Shown one piece after another: positions 11,486-22,983 of a stretch of 64,000 nucleotides of DNA. Made by a program: the position numbers and the translations under genes. Numbering within the stretch: position 1 is the stretch's first letter; each line of letters opens with the position of its first letter. The notes beneath the pieces were generated by a model. The model ran no database searches. It saw only the letters and a program-made list of their open reading frames with translations, and had not been told where the DNA came from. The stretch is taken from assembly GCA_963669155.1 (NCBI GenBank), contig OZ022597.1, positions 13,300,326 to 13,364,325 on the forward strand, written 5' to 3'. Source of the stretch: Arbacia lixula. Lineage: Eukaryota; Echinodermata; Echinoidea; Arbacioida; Arbaciidae.

Positions 11486-11878
11486 CATGGATGTAAGCCA
11501 ATTGGCGATAACGAACATGAATGAATGAAGTGTAATAAATAAAGCTCACGTAAGAAATAAGTAGAGAGTCCAATGATGATGTGTGATGATGTCAACGAAA
11601 GAAGGGGCTCACGCTATGGATGATGATGCGGAGACTTTTGAGTCGCGACTTCAGGAACGTGGCTGAAGAGCCGTGAAGTCTCCTGTCGGGAGGCACGTGT
11701 TGTCTCGTACCGGAGCGAAATTCTGGGAGATGCTGACTCGAACCAAGATGATGCGGGAGTGATGATATATGATACGGTCTTTAGGCCCATGTGTGCCCGA
11801 CCGTATCGTCGCTCGGTGGAAATTTCCGTTCACTACCATCGGGGCATTACACAATACCAATCAAATAATATAAATATA

Positions 11879-12332
11879 CAGGGTGTCCCAGAAAAAAGGA
11901 AACCCGTTTTTCGAGCTCGATAACGTAATCATAAAATACCATATTATTATAAAAATAACAGCAATATCGAGAATAAAGTATCTTCTTTCGTTTGGTACCA
12001 AATTCACGACGAATTGTTCACGCATGACTGATTTCAAGCAATTGCAAGTGCTCGGTGTCAGAAACGTTTTGCGCAGAATAATGAATGCTGTTTGCACTAC
12101 GTCGATGCTTCCTTACAAATTTTGACCGTTTGTCCTGCGTAAATTGATTTTGACAATTATTTTTTAAGCACCTGTTGCTCCTCAACGCATGACTCTTATC
12201 TATCATGTAAGGTGTCAAATGAAAGAGGAAACACCATGCTTTCTAATGATGTGTATAATATTCCATGATTTTGTTCAGTCAACTAGAGAAATAAAAAAGA
12301 ATCTCGGTTTCCTTTTTTTCTGGGACACACTG
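11879..12332. mobile_element. Mariner-type MITE with TA target site
   Basis: The left terminus CAGGGTGTCCCAGAAAAAAG continues into GAAACC. The right terminus, read inward, is CAGTGTGTCCCAGAAAAAAA followed by GGAAACC. The TIRs are about 26 bp and both ends are flanked by TA (11877-11878, 12333-12334), as expected of Tc1/mariner elements. The 454-bp length leaves no room for a transposase, and the short frames inside are not credible. Confidence 0.75.
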
Positions 12333-12333
12333 T

Positions 12334-12955
12334 ATAATTAATAATAAATACTTTGATGATGATGAGATACGCTGAGCGATGGTATAGCTAGACAAAGGAC
12401 CACTAGAATAGCGTTGAAGTGCACGCACGTAGGCAACGATGCGCGATAGGTTGAAATAACGCACGTGACAGAATACATATTTAACAACAAACAATAGAAT
12501 TCCGTAACGTGGAAAATTACTGGTAGAACACAAGGCAAACGTACATGGAAAAATACAGAGCATGAAAATGAAGAGTGACTGATGAGTCACGACAGCAGCT
12601 TTGAAACAGAGTGACTTTTTTTCTCACCACGAGGAAATTACCAATACCCACCAAGAGGGGGCGTTTTAACGAAATACTTGTATGAGTCACAGGTGAAGAG
12701 AATGATCGAGAATGCAGCAAGAAGGAAGCTTGACAGAAATTTGACAGCACTAACACAAACAAACGACGCTGACTAAAAGATGAATTTAATTTTGTTTTTT
12801 TTCCCTGGGCTCTCCCTCACATCATTCCTCCTCCTTCCCCGCCCCCCTTCCCTCCTCCGCCCCCTCCACTCCTCCGCCCCCTCCCCTCCCCCACCCCTCT
12901 TCCACCTCACCCTGTTTCTTTCCTATCCCCTAAACATTTCGCCTTTTCTCCACCG
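12334..12955. other. Intergenic; no gene recognised
   Basis: A moderately GC-balanced stretch to about 12770, of the same character as 11500-11850 on the other side of the mariner-type MITE, so the two may be one older repeat split by the MITE. It is followed by a C/T-rich tract (12800-12950). Confidence 0.4.
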
Positions 12956-13289
12956 TTAAGGGAAAGTCCACCCTGAAGTCAAATTGATTTTAATGAAAGC
13001 AAAAACATGAAAGAATCATATAAGTGAAAGTTTTGACGAAAATCTGTCAAAGGATAAGAAAGTTATGATTTTGATTTGTGGACTTCACTTGCGAGATGTA
13101 GTATTTTTGTGTGTGAAAAAGTTTATTTTCTCAAAATGACCATGTTACCTGTGCATTTGATATATCATCAAACATAATGTTCTCACACTCATACCCCTAT
13201 GAAAAAGATTTATTCCTTCATCAAAAAGCGGGAAAGGGGGAATTTATGGGGAAAATATTACACAACAATATGGGAGAGCATCTCGCAGG
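12956..13289 (+). mobile_element. Family B MITE copy 1 (right end missing)
   Basis: Begins TTAAGGGAAAGTCCACCCTG and keeps the internal landmarks of the family: AAAGCAAAAACATGAAAG, GACGAAAATCTGTCAAAGGA and the ACAATATGGGAGAGCATCTC block. The right terminus is replaced by unrelated G-rich sequence after about 13289. Confidence 0.75.
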
Positions 13290-13452
13290 CATGGGCGGTT
13301 TGGGGTTGGGGGACACAATATCAAATGTCCCCCACTATCTTAGGTCTTGAACAGGTGCGTACTTAGGAAGTTTCGGGTTGGGATTTCCACCCCCCCTCAG
13401 AAGTTATCCCCCCCTGTTTTTTTTCTGAATGTATTTTTTCATTTATTTCATA

Positions 13453-13977
13453 TTAAAGACAGCCTGTCCCTTTTTCAGATCATCACAAAACCATCGAAAC
13501 ATTGGCAAATATAGAGAAGTGTTTAGCAAGCTGTATATTCATAATTTGAAACTGATACGTAGTGTAAAATTCAAATAATGCACGTAAACAACGTCTGATT
13601 AATAGTCTTTACCTCAGGCTCTTAGCAGTTTATGTTGAAATATCTGCTTTATTTATTAATCTGTTTATTAAATTATGAAACGCATTATGAAAAAATTGTT
13701 CTATAGAAGGAATCACCTCCAAAGTTTGGTAATTACTCATAAAATTATAATTTCACACAAGCATAATAACCACATAGATACTGTAACAAAGACTAATACT
13801 TTTTTCGTAGTACGAAAAAAGTCGGTTTAAAATTTAACGGCTGAAATTTTTACATTATACAGAAAGCTTCAACATGCTATATTCTTAGAAATGGTCTTGA
13901 ATCACACTTTCTTCAATTTACGATCGTGATAGACGATTTCAAATTATAAGCTTGCAAAAGGGACGGACAATCTTTAA
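13453..13977 (+). mobile_element. Family C MITE copy 1
   Basis: Flanked by TTAA (13453-13456 and 13974-13977), with ends AAAGACAGCCTGTCCC and GGGACGGACAATCTTT. Near its centre is ACTTTTTTCGTAGTACGAAA followed by AAAGT, an almost perfect 25-bp palindrome. Other copies are at 28372, 32996 (inverted) and 49060. About 525 bp, no coding capacity. Confidence 0.85.
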
Positions 13978-14243
13978 TATATCATTGTTATTATCATTTA
14001 ATGGGGGGGGGGGGGGGGGTGTTAAGGAGGTTAACCCCACCCCCACCCCATTTCCGTATCCTTCTCTTTTTTAAATAGTTATATTTATATATTTTTTTTC
14101 CCTTTTGCTTGTGTCTCGGTCGTTACCCCCCCCCCCCCCCCCCCCCTTATTGAGAGCACTTTCAGAGACTGGGCGGGATCAAGAAATTATGGAAATTCTT
14201 ACTTGAAAATATCGTATATAGTTTATCCTTCGACGGATTCTCC

Positions 14244-14899
14244 TTAAAGGGCCCCTGTCATCAAAATATATGTTGACTTCTGTTGATGCAGCTTAATATG
14301 TATATAACAAAATCACTAACTGTTCAATGGAATTATGTGTCCTTTATTTTAAAATAATTTTTCAATATTTTTTCTCAGCACTGATAAGCCCCGCCTCCAA
14401 AAAAATCCTCCAACTCAAGATTCCCCCTGTGACATCATCAAAGGTAGAAATTAGCAGGATAATAGACATAAATTATGCACAAACTAAACATTGCAATGAC
14501 CACCTGCAAGTGCTTATAATAGCATCACATAGCTAGCACATTTCTGACATAAGAAAACGAATATTCCCACATGAAAGGTTGTTAGATGGTACATGTATTG
14601 TGTGAAGACATGTGGTGCTCTTGTGGGCAGGTGGAGGTAGTCATTGCAATGTTCAATTTGTGCATAAATTCTACTTATTATTATCCTGCTTATTTCTACC
14701 TTTGATGATGTCACAGGGGGAATCTTGAGTTGGAGGATATTTTGGAGGCGGGGCTTATCAGTGCTGAGAAAAAAATAGAGAAAAATTATTTTAAAATATA
14801 GGACACATATTTCCATTGAACAGTTAGTGATTTTGTTATGTACATGTTATGTTGCATCAACAGAAGTCAACATGTATTTTGATGACAGGGGACCTTTAA
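14244..14899. mobile_element. Family E foldback MITE copy 1
   Basis: TTAA at both ends. Arms are AAAGGGCCCCTGTCATCAAA and its counterpart TTTTGATGACAGGGGACCTT; the inner arms share the GATAAGCCCCGCCTCC block with its complement. Nearly the whole 650-bp element folds on itself. The two 'M.LCVLYFKIIF' frames on opposite strands are the two arms, not genes. Confidence 0.85.
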
Positions 14900-15537
14900 A
14901 CCTCCTCTGAAGGCTCTGATATATGTTTCTTTCACGTTTCTGCCTTTATTTAAACCAATTTCACATAAGGGTGAACTTTACCTTTAACTTGCTCCTCTTT
15001 CTCTTCCCGGTCACTTTTTTTACCCCTGTCTTCGTTCTCTCACAAACTGCCCTACCGCGTTTTCCCTCCCACTTCCTTTGATCTATTTTTACTCTCTGAA
15101 GGTCTCTTCACGTCCATCCTCTCCCTAACCAGAAATTTTATTTTCACTTTTCGGTTCTTCACCGTCTGAGACCACTCCCCATTCCCGACAAAATAACTCA
15201 TCCATTTCTTTTGAAGTCACACCCCACCTCCCCCCCCCCCCACACACACACACCGCTCCTCGGCTTCTAACCCTAACCCAAAGTGGAAAATGAAAAAAAA
15301 AAAACGAAAAATGATATCACATATTCAAATAAAAAACTGGATGAATAAGGTACTGCTTTTTCCTAACACTGGTGTATAAAACGGTTTTTAAAATGAATGA
15401 ATTAATAAATTGATAAATAAATGTTGATTTTACACATTTCTTTTTGTTGGAAACATTGCCAATTTTTGTTTATTAACCCCCCCCCCCCTCGAATTTTCTC
15501 TATTTGAAGCATGACGGGTATCGTCACTAGTCACGTC
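14900..15537. other. Intergenic, C/T-rich; no gene seen
   Basis: Pyrimidine-rich sequence with short CACACA and poly-C runs near 15228-15255 and 15478-15488. No ORF or structured repeat is supported. Confidence 0.4.
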
Positions 15538-15655
15538 TGGGGGTCATATTCATGAAAGTTTACTTGCCTAGTTGGTTACTAGTTACTACAATGCATTTCA
15601 ATGCACTTAAGTAACTAACTAGGCTTAGTAAGGTTTCATGAATGTGGCCCCTGTC
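15538..15655. repeat. Short foldback repeat H, copy 1
   Basis: GGGTCATATTCATGAAAG with TTACTTGCCTAGTTGGTTAC on the left mirrors GTAACTAACTAGGCTTAGTA and TTTCATGAATGTGGCCCC on the right. A second copy at 35578-36081 is interrupted by another MITE. Confidence 0.75.
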
Positions 15656-16320
15656 AAGTAGAAAGAAGAAATAAGTACATGTAGGTAGATTAATGTTGGT
15701 ATCTGGATAGATATACACATAGGAACGGAGAAAAATTAGATGGATAGATAAGGAGGTATAAATAGGTAGATTATAGGAAGAAGACGGTATGTGTAGATAG
15801 AAATAATACATGGGCAGTTCATGCGTAGATTGATATATCTGAACAGATAATACATGTGTAGATAGAAATGTATAGAGTTAAGAAGATTAACGTGGGATGT
15901 ATCTTGAAAGATATAGATAGGAGCGATAAGAGATTGGTAGGTTGGCAGAAAGCTAAAAAAGTACATTGTAGGTAGATCACTATTATGTACGGGTGTACCT
16001 TGATTGCTATTTTATGTAATTGTAGGTAGAAATAGAGATAGAAATGGATAGAACTATAAATACATGTATGGCCTAGTAGAAAAAGTGTGGGTAGATTGGG
16101 ACGGTAGAGAGATAGAGGTAGGTCAACTATTCATTGGATGTATATGCAGGTAGAAAGGTATAGATATAAGATAGGACTGGAAGAGTAAACAAGGTTGGAG
16201 TATAAGTCAGTGGAAATGCACATAGATGTAGGTAGGTATAGTTGTATAGATAGACAAGCAAGACGATAGATAATACATGTAATTTCCATGTACATGAGTG
16301 TATCTAGATAGGCATACGTA
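15656..16320. repeat. Degenerate GTAGATAGA simple-repeat tract
   Basis: More than 600 bp rich in GTAGATAG, GGTAGATA and TAGATAGA words with no fixed period. The Tyr/Ser/Pro-rich minus-strand frames here follow from the repeat. Confidence 0.7.
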
Positions 16321-16743
16321 GTGTTGGAAGAAATCTATTTTTCAGTACCGGTACACCCAACTAACTAGTCAACTCCCTGGACTGTATTTAGCAATCCGCC
16401 GACAACGAACGTTGGTGGCGCATCACATACAAAAAATGTTCACCCTGGATTTTTTTTTTTCGGGCAGACAGATTCGTGGAGTCGCGCAACCAGTGGTCTG
16501 GCGCGGTGTGCGTACTATGTCAATCAGTGGTGTAATGTGTGTGGGAGAAGAGGCGGACAATAAAATACAGCCAGTATCTGGACTACCAATTAACCCAAAC
16601 ACATCCTCACAGCCTCAGACACACATACACTTACCCATACACAATCACTAACCCACGCTTATATTCATATACACAGCCACTCACAGACACCACTCATGAA
16701 CACAGACTATACTAGTAGTGACTGCAAAGCCAGCGAGCTTTCA

Positions 16744-17184
16744 ACGGGAAAGTCCACCCTGAAGTTAAGTTGGTTTTTACAAAAGCAGAAGCTATTTTAT
16801 TAGTAAAGGATTGACAAAAGTCCGTCAAATGATAAGAAGTTATGATCTTTGAAGGTTTGATTTTTTTTTTTTATGTCTCATGCAAGGTGCTCTCCCATAT
16901 GATGTGTGTGCTGTATGATTCCATGAATTGCTTTTTCTGTTTTTGATGAAAGAATGAAATGGTATGTGTCTAAAAACATGTGTCTAACGACTATCATTCG
17001 ATATGAACATTTTCAAAAAATGAGTATACAACATATGGGAGAGTATCTGGCACAGGACATCATAAAATAAAAACATTAAACAATTTTAACTTTCTTACTG
17101 TTTGACAGATTTTCATCAAACCTTCATTAATACGATTGTTTCCATGTTTGTGCTTCTGAACTTCAGGGTACACTTTCCCTTTAA
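16744..17184 (+). mobile_element. Family B MITE copy 2
   Basis: Left end CGGGAAAGTCCACCCTGAAG and right end CTTCAGGGTACACTTTCCCT then TTAA. It lies 140 bp beyond the RPL36A poly(A) signal. Confidence 0.8.
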
Positions 17185-17323
17185 TGACCAGGATAAACTC
17201 AAACTCCGCTTTGCACATATGCTACAACTTCTCCTATCCCCTCACATCACCTAATCCTTTCCATCACACAAGCGCAAAACACGAAGAGATCCAGAATGCA
17301 TCAAGTGACGTAGAATCTGCAAA

Positions 17324-17329
17324 TTTATT
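17324..17329 (-). promoter_or_regulatory. RPL36A poly(A) signal
   Basis: AATAAA on the minus strand, about 235 nt beyond the TAG stop; first canonical signal downstream. Confidence 0.6.
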
Positions 17330-17558
17330 CACAGTTATTCGGACGTTGGCAGACAGTGAGAAGAATCTTTCATGGTGAGATGGTGAGAGTTTGCTTCCAT
17401 ATGAGAATATGGAAACTGGCTCTGCTCTTCCTGACAGAGTCTTGTGTCTTGTCAGTGATACGGCTCTGTCGTGAGTGGTACGGCAGGGGGTCTTGAAGGA
17501 GGCGAGTCGTCTTCAGACGGGGTGTCTTGAGTGGGTTCTCTAGGATAAGCAGGAGCAT

Positions 17559-17579
17559 CTAGAACTGGATCATTTGTCC
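17559..17579 (-). CDS. RPL36A: RPL36A exon 5
   Basis: Seven codons encoding GQMIQF and a TAG stop, preceded by acceptor CTTGTCACCTCCAG. Too short for any ORF search, but it supplies the conserved C-terminus in phase 0 after KRK. Confidence 0.93.
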   Translation of the reverse strand, partial: GQMIQF

Positions 17580-20500
17580 CTGGAGGTGACAAGAGAAGAT
17601 ATAAGATTACATTTAAAATAAGATGACTGTGTAACAGAACATAAAGGAAACCACGCACAATAAAACATGAGAGGAGAACAAGTTCATTCCAGGCCTTACA
17701 AATCTATGTGTGTGGGTATGCAATGCAAAATACATGTACATTGAGAAATGTCACAATTGATAATTTTCTGCAAAGTTACACCATTGTTAAAATCCCAGCT
17801 GCATTGGTGAAAGTTTAAATAATTTGACAAAATTTGAAAGTGCTTGAGTGTTTTTTTTTTTTTTTTTAAAGTAAGAAAGGGCAGTGCTGCTTTGCTTTGC
17901 ATCGTTAAATTAACATGCCATTGATTTGAGATTTTACAACGCTCCTATGACAGGTTTATCTATCGCTAACCCTCCGTAATTTAACCCTATATAGCCCGGG
18001 CTATTTTGAAATCGCATAGCCCGGGGGGGGGGGCAAAAACAGCCCCCCCCTAAGATCTCGACCGTTGATCGCGCGATCGCGACGAAAATTGGCACGTACG
18101 TCACCGATGCCGTAATCTCCACAATTAAATTGTCAATTGCACCAAAATTATTCAAATTTATTTTTAATTAATTAATTATGCTAATTAAATGCATAAAAAT
18201 CATAATTTGGTTGTAAATCTTTAAATATAGCCCCAAAACTGCTAGATATCAGTCCAGACACTCTTCTTAGGATTATTATCAAATTAGGATTCTAAAAAAT
18301 GGCAATATCAAAGTTTTTCTTATGTATTTTATTGTTTTTTTAATTTCTTATGTATTTCTTTGTTTTTTCGACTTTATGTTTTGCATTGTTTTTTCGATGG
18401 AAATTGTTAGCAACACTATTTCAGTCATAAATAACATGAAATCTATTGTTTTTCATCAGTAAAAATAGATATAATGATACATTTATGAATTTTGGCTAGA
18501 TACAGAATTTGCATTGGATTTGTACATGAAATCACGTTTTTGAGCAATTTTGGGTCTGACATGCACGTACAAAATGTTACGTAACTTCGGAACCGTGTAC
18601 CCCCGCGTCGCAAATTTGGTCTTAAAAGTTGCGTGAGACTTGAAGGAAAAAAGTCATGAAATGTCGCGGCGCGATCTTTTCGCGTTACAAATTTATTGCG
18701 AAAAATGTCGAGGGGGGGGCTGTTTTTGCCCCCCCCCAGGCTAGATAGGGTTAAGGCATACCCTTGGGTGTTCACAAACACAGATTTATAATAGAACTGA
18801 TCAATTGATCCCGACAGCAGAGGGAAAACATGAAAATTCACTCGCAGGAGCTCCTTCTAACTAAATATCGACAGCATGCAAAGCATTGTGCTGAAGAAGT
18901 ATACTTTAAGGATGAAGCCCCCCCCCCCCTCCTCCCCCCCCCCCCTTCTATGTGGGGGCTTAGGTTCCCAGAGACCTCATGTAATACAAGAAATATACAA
19001 TGCTGACAGGGGCCCTTTGGTGCTATGTGGGAGCTTAGGTGCCCCATACGTTACAAGAAATATACAATGTTCATGTGGGCCCTTGTGGGGGCTTAGGCGC
19101 CGAGAACCCCCATGGATGTAATTCTTTGACTGCCCGGTGGCACCTACCTTCCTCTTCTTGTCTCCACCCAGCTCAAAGTGCTTGCACCTCTTGATGGGCA
19201 GCTGCTTGCGGAATTTGCACTCGGCGCACTCCATCCTCAGCACAATCTTCTTGGTGGTCTTAGCCTGGAGAGGGCACCAGAGCAAGAAAGTAGTCCAGGT
19301 CAATAAACAAGCATGTTTCCTCTCAGAATAAGCCGTTTTCATTTTGTATTCCCAACTTGCCCCCTCACTGCCTAGAAACATGATTATATTCATCCAGGGT
19401 GGTCCCAAGAGAATCTTTTAACCCATTTCTTACTAAGCCTGCAGATAAGCGGGCTGGCTTTTCTCCACTCAGATACTAAGCAGCGTGACTCTGGTGTAAT
19501 CTGCTTCAATGACAATAGCTGACGGGGGGGTGTTTCACCAAGCTGTTCGTAAGTTACGAACGACTGGTGATCCCTTCTTGTGCTAAATCTGATTATCACT
19601 GAACAAAGTGTGGTATCGCATTTCGCACAAGAAGGGATGACCAGTCGTTCGTAACTTACAAACAGCTTGGTGAAACACCCCCAGGTTTTGTATAAACTTC
19701 CAATTCCTCATAGGGTGCAATTAAGCCACACTTCTTTGGTGACTGCAGTTCCATGGCAAACGTTGACATCCTAACTGGTGCAGGCAGGGAAAAAATTCAT
19801 TCAAAATTTTCGGGGGCTACTTCTTGAGCACATTGGTCAATTTGGGTACAACTTTCCATTGAATCTATGGGAATTTTCAAGGCTCTTTTAACATTTTCCA
19901 GGGATCTTTTGAGCACTTTGGGGGCAAAATCGCCCCGCGCCCCCGTGTATTTTTTCCCTGGGTGCAGGGCTTTAACCCTTTCAGTACCAAGCCGTAAAAT
20001 TCCTACAGAGTTATTAACCTTCTACACTTACATTACCAGCACTTGAAAACCCAACTGGCTTACTACATGTACACATCTGCATGGCAATGGAAATGAGAGG
20101 GTTAACCCTTACATTACCAGGCCTTGAAAAAGCACCTGCATTTGCATGTTAACGCAAGTGGTGAGAGTTAATAAAACCATGGTACTGGTCAAGAGGCTTT
20201 TGCCATTTTGCAAAATATTGGTTGCTTTATATGGTTGTAATCATGGCAGCCTATGTTTAGAAGGCACTATTCAGTTCACAACTTTTTCCTGAATAATTCA
20301 TGATAGGCAGACAGGTTTTCATAGCCATGAATACACGAAGCCATTTTATCTGGTCAGTATTCATTCTACTGATTTTAATTTGCTTAGTAATTGCTTCATA
20401 TCCTCCCGGTCCCCCATGGTTACAAACACCAAAAGCTGTTTAAACTACACTCCAGCTCAAAGGAATTGGCATAGGGAAAGGGAAGGAGCCGCAGTTTTAA

Positions 20501-22957
20501 ACCGCGGTATATTTTGTCCAGTTCAGCATGAAACGCGATGCTTTAGCCTAAAAGGTATCATGTTTCATGCTGAACTCGATAAAATATACTGCAGTTTAAA
20601 ACTGTGGCTCCTTCCCGTTCTTCCCTTTCCCTATGCCATTTCCTTTGAGCTGTAGTGTATGTACCTTCTTGCGGAAGATGGGTTTCGTCTGTCCTCCGTA
20701 GCCCATCTGTTTCCTGTCGTAGCGCCGCTTCCCTGTAGGGGTGATGAATGACGGAATGTCATCAAGAAAAGAATGATGCAGTCACTAGGCGATCGCCTAG
20801 CCTAACCTCCAGTATGTCAAACACTTATTATCCTGAAAAATAGAGACTAGCCACCTAATATTCTCCTCTTATCTCAGCACGCTAGCTAAGAAATCAACAG
20901 GGATTAGTCCAATGCAGCCAGACCCCATTCCTGGATACTTTTCATTATAAATGCCATATCTTTTCAAATCTTGATTTTGTGACATCACGTCACGTGCGAT
21001 GCTCTCTCACATATGTTGTGTGTTTTTTCCATAAATTGCTCTTTTTCTGTTTTTGATGAAGAAGTACATCTTTTTCATATTATGTGTAAAAACATGAATC
21101 TAATGATATGTCAAATGCAATAGTAAAATAGCGTTGTTGCCAACAGAAATTGCGCACTCACCATGCCTCTAGATTTCGCTTATCTGTACATGGGTATTTT
21201 CAAAGTGATTTAGCATTGTGATCCCATGTGATCAGCGAAAAACCGATTGCAGCATCGTGTTCAGCATACCCGGAAGCGCCTAGGCCCAGCCGGACAATTT
21301 TGTAGCGCGATAGATTGCGATGCTGTCACTCAGGTAAGCAACAGTTTCTGATTCTCACTACCTAAATTATGCATAGTAAACTTGTCCCTTACATCAAATG
21401 ATAGGAAATCTTCCTCTCTTTCATCCTATATGAATTTCTTACAATCCAAGGATTCAGATCATATTTTTCTGGGCCTTCAAAGTGGACCTTGCATGCAAAA
21501 AGCGTGTGCCATTTTTGCTTCACTACGCGACGTGCATGGATTTGTGTGCAGGGTGTGTGTAGTGCGTATGGGCAGCGAGCTATCGGCTACGGTAGTACTA
21601 GTATTGCAGACAGTATCGGGCGTCCGTTCAGACACCCTACTCTTATTGAAACCAACTTAATTTCAGGGTGGACTTTCTCTTTGATCAAAATATACGCACC
21701 CTGTGTGTAGAGAGAAGCCTTGCCAGCCTTGTACTGGGTGACCTTGTGGTTCATGTGCCGCTTGCACTTCTTGCAATACGTGCGGCGTGTCTTTGGAACA
21801 TTCACCTGAAGAGAGAATAAAGCATACAAAAATACATTGTGGATAAACATCAAATGTTGACATTCCCTGAAGAGAGTACGCATAGGCCTACAAGAAAAAA
21901 ATGTGGATGAACATGATAAGTTGACAAAAGAACATTCAATTCCAATGTTTAAATCTAGTTAGTTCACGATCAGATTCTACTAAAATATTTCCTTTGAAAA
22001 TACATATCGAAACAAAAAGTTGAACCTGTAAAGAGAAAGTTGTGTTAGTGGGCTTTGTGCACAGCAGCAGCATTGTCACTGTCACCACAAACATGCAAGA
22101 GCATGTTCGTTAGCTGTCGCTACAAACTGGCAATTATACCAAATGCCAGTTTATGCTGACAGCAACATTGCATCATCAATGGCAATGCCGGCATGGGGAT
22201 GGCTGATTGACAGTGTGCAACGCCAATGCGAATGACACGATTTAGAAAATCTATGCTTCATTTTCACATTGCAACTGCTAGACTACTTCCCGAATTAGCT
22301 GCGGTGCGAAACTATCATATAATTTTTCATGAAATAGCATAGTGAACGGATACCCGTTATTTTGCTCTGATATGCGGTGGTAGAGCCGTATCTTACACTG
22401 GCCCTGGCCTGGGGCTGGGCCCCTAATTTTAGTAATATCATGATGGAAATGGTCCCCACATCAAATCATTGCATGCGACAGGATGCGATTTGGACTTTGG
22501 TTTCATGAATTTTGATACGATTGCACTTTCAGTTTTTACTCCATTCTTCGCAAAATACGAAAATTTATCATTCCAAAGTAGAAAATGACGTCATGGTTGA
22601 AGCCTCCACATCATCAACACCTTTATTAGAATAATTAATCTTTATGCACTGAATTTTGTCGAAGTTCGAGTCATAAAATAACCCTAAGGCCTTTTCACAT
22701 GTATTTCCATTCATATTACACGCGTGCATTGCAAGCAGCAGATCACCTTGTTTACGATCCGCGAAGGAAACGGGGGTAAATCCGAGCTATATAAACCGTG
22801 AGCAAAATCGAACAAGAGTGTAGTATTGCTCAATAAACAAATGTTCGTGTGGACTAGTTAATAAATAATGATTTCATGATAGATCATAAGCCGAAAATGT
22901 TCAGATGTGGCTGATTAGTAGTGATATAGCTTAGGAAATTTGTTCATCGCGTACCAT
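17559..22957 (-). CDS. RPL36A: Large-subunit ribosomal protein eL42 (RPL36A/L44), five exons
   Basis: Coding exons on the minus strand are 22957-22955 (ATG only), 21805-21700, 20732-20665, 19264-19148 and 17579-17559, together 315 nt and 104 aa. Each junction has GT-AG and keeps the frame. The protein starts [15 protein letters not shown] and ends GGDKKRKGQMIQF. The family signature [12 protein letters not shown] is at residues 61-72. Zinc-binding Cys pairs are C12/C15 and C72/C75. Length is close to the 106 aa of the human protein, with a two-residue shortening after C72. It is a component of the 60S subunit near the E site. An ATG-only first coding exon and a 5'TOP start are usual for ribosomal protein genes. 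Introns hold several MITEs. All key residues are intact, so the gene is expected to be functional. Confidence 0.95.
17995..18752. mobile_element. Repeat family G, copy 1 (in RPL36A intron 4)
   Basis: Bounded by inverted GGGCAAAAACAGCCCCCC blocks (about 18030-18050 and 18715-18740). Inside is a ~700-bp AT-rich core with AAGATCTCGACCGTTGATCG at one end and CGCAACTTTTAAGACC-type sequence at the other. The same core occurs reversed at 36650-37345. The G/C homopolymer ends are part of the element. Confidence 0.75.
18944..19110. repeat. Short imperfect tandem repeat (~2.3 units)
   Basis: GTGGGGGCTTAGGTTCC, GTGGGAGCTTAGGTGCC and GTGGGGGCTTAGGCGCC begin successive units that each contain TACAAGAAATATACAATG. 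Lies 40 bp downstream of RPL36A exon 4, in intron 4. Confidence 0.7.
19148..19264 (-). CDS. RPL36A: RPL36A exon 4
   Basis: 39 codons, [20 protein letters not shown] through GGDKKRK, in phase 0 at both ends. The donor is AAG/GTAGGTG and the acceptor CTCTCCAG. Confidence 0.95.
19524..19682. mobile_element. Foldback MITE, family D copy 1
   Basis: GGGGGTGTTTCACCAAGCTG at the left and CAGCTTGGTGAAACACCCCC at the right are exact inverted ends. The next ~40 bp (TTCGTAAGTTACGAACGACT) also pair. Located in RPL36A intron 3. Confidence 0.85.
19780..19985. repeat. Interspersed repeat K, copy 1
   Basis: Shares TTTTCGGGGGCT, TGAGCACATTGG, TCAATTTGG and GGGGCAAAATCGCCCCG with 29640-29790, in the same order. 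No coding content. Confidence 0.7.
20446..20659. mobile_element. Foldback element R, copy 1, at the RPL36A exon 3 donor
   Basis: The arms TACACTCCAGCTCAAAGGAA and TTCCTTTGAGCTGTAGTGTA are inverted ends, followed inward by GGCATAGGGAAAGGGAA and its complement, then a second pairing around CAGTTTTAAACCGC/GCAGTTTAAAACTG. The right end reaches 20659, only 5 bp from the splice donor at 20664. Half a copy lies at 37340-37405. Confidence 0.8.
20665..20732 (-). CDS. RPL36A: RPL36A exon 3
   Basis: Encodes [20 protein letters not shown] then KK. The acceptor is CCCTACAG/GG, completing a split Gly codon. The donor GTACATAC overlaps the edge of a foldback element (20446-20659). Confidence 0.95.
20959..21684 (+). 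mobile_element. Family B MITE copy 3, split, beside RPL36A exon 2
   Basis: Family B interior (TGACATCACGTCACGTGCGA, ATGTTGTGTG, AATTGCTCTTTTTCTG) runs from 20959 to about 21125. The right terminus (CAACTTAATTTCAGGGTGGA) is at 21640-21684. About 500 bp of unrelated sequence separates them. The terminus is 15 bp from the exon 2 donor. Confidence 0.65.
21700..21805 (-). CDS. RPL36A: RPL36A exon 2
   Basis: Encodes [20 protein letters not shown] through SLYTQ plus the first base of Gly37. The acceptor is TTCTCTTCAG and the donor G/GTGCGTAT. Confidence 0.95.
21806..22954 (-). other. RPL36A intron 1, no element recognised
   Basis: AT-rich intron. I searched it by eye for box C/D snoRNA motifs, because ribosomal protein introns often host snoRNAs. 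TGATGA words occur near 22168 and 22612 on the minus strand, but without a suitably spaced CTGA box. Confidence 0.5.
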
Positions 22958-22983
22958 TTTGATAGCGGTCTCACGTCAAAAGG
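22955..22983 (-). CDS. RPL36A: RPL36A exon 1: short 5'UTR and ATG
   Basis: Read on the minus strand, CCTTTTGACGTGAGACCGCT then ATCAAAATG/GTACGCG. The ATG (22957-22955) is directly followed by the donor. No other exon is needed to complete the protein, and an isolated ATG exon is common in this gene class. Confidence 0.8.

Noticed and set aside
11500..11860. Possible solo LTR: minus-strand sequence starts TGTAATGCCCCGATGG near 11852
   Set aside because: TGTAATGCCCC is reminiscent of some Gypsy LTR starts, but no matching CA end, target duplication, primer-binding site or second copy was found.
14327..14816. Two similar frames on opposite strands (ELCVLYFKIIF, EICVLYFKIIF)
   Set aside because: They are the two arms of the family E foldback MITE.
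22020..22640. Intronic snoRNA in RPL36A intron 1
   Set aside because: TGATGA words near 22168 and 22612 (minus strand) lack a preceding purine and a CTGA D box at suitable spacing; no H/ACA fold was evident by eye.
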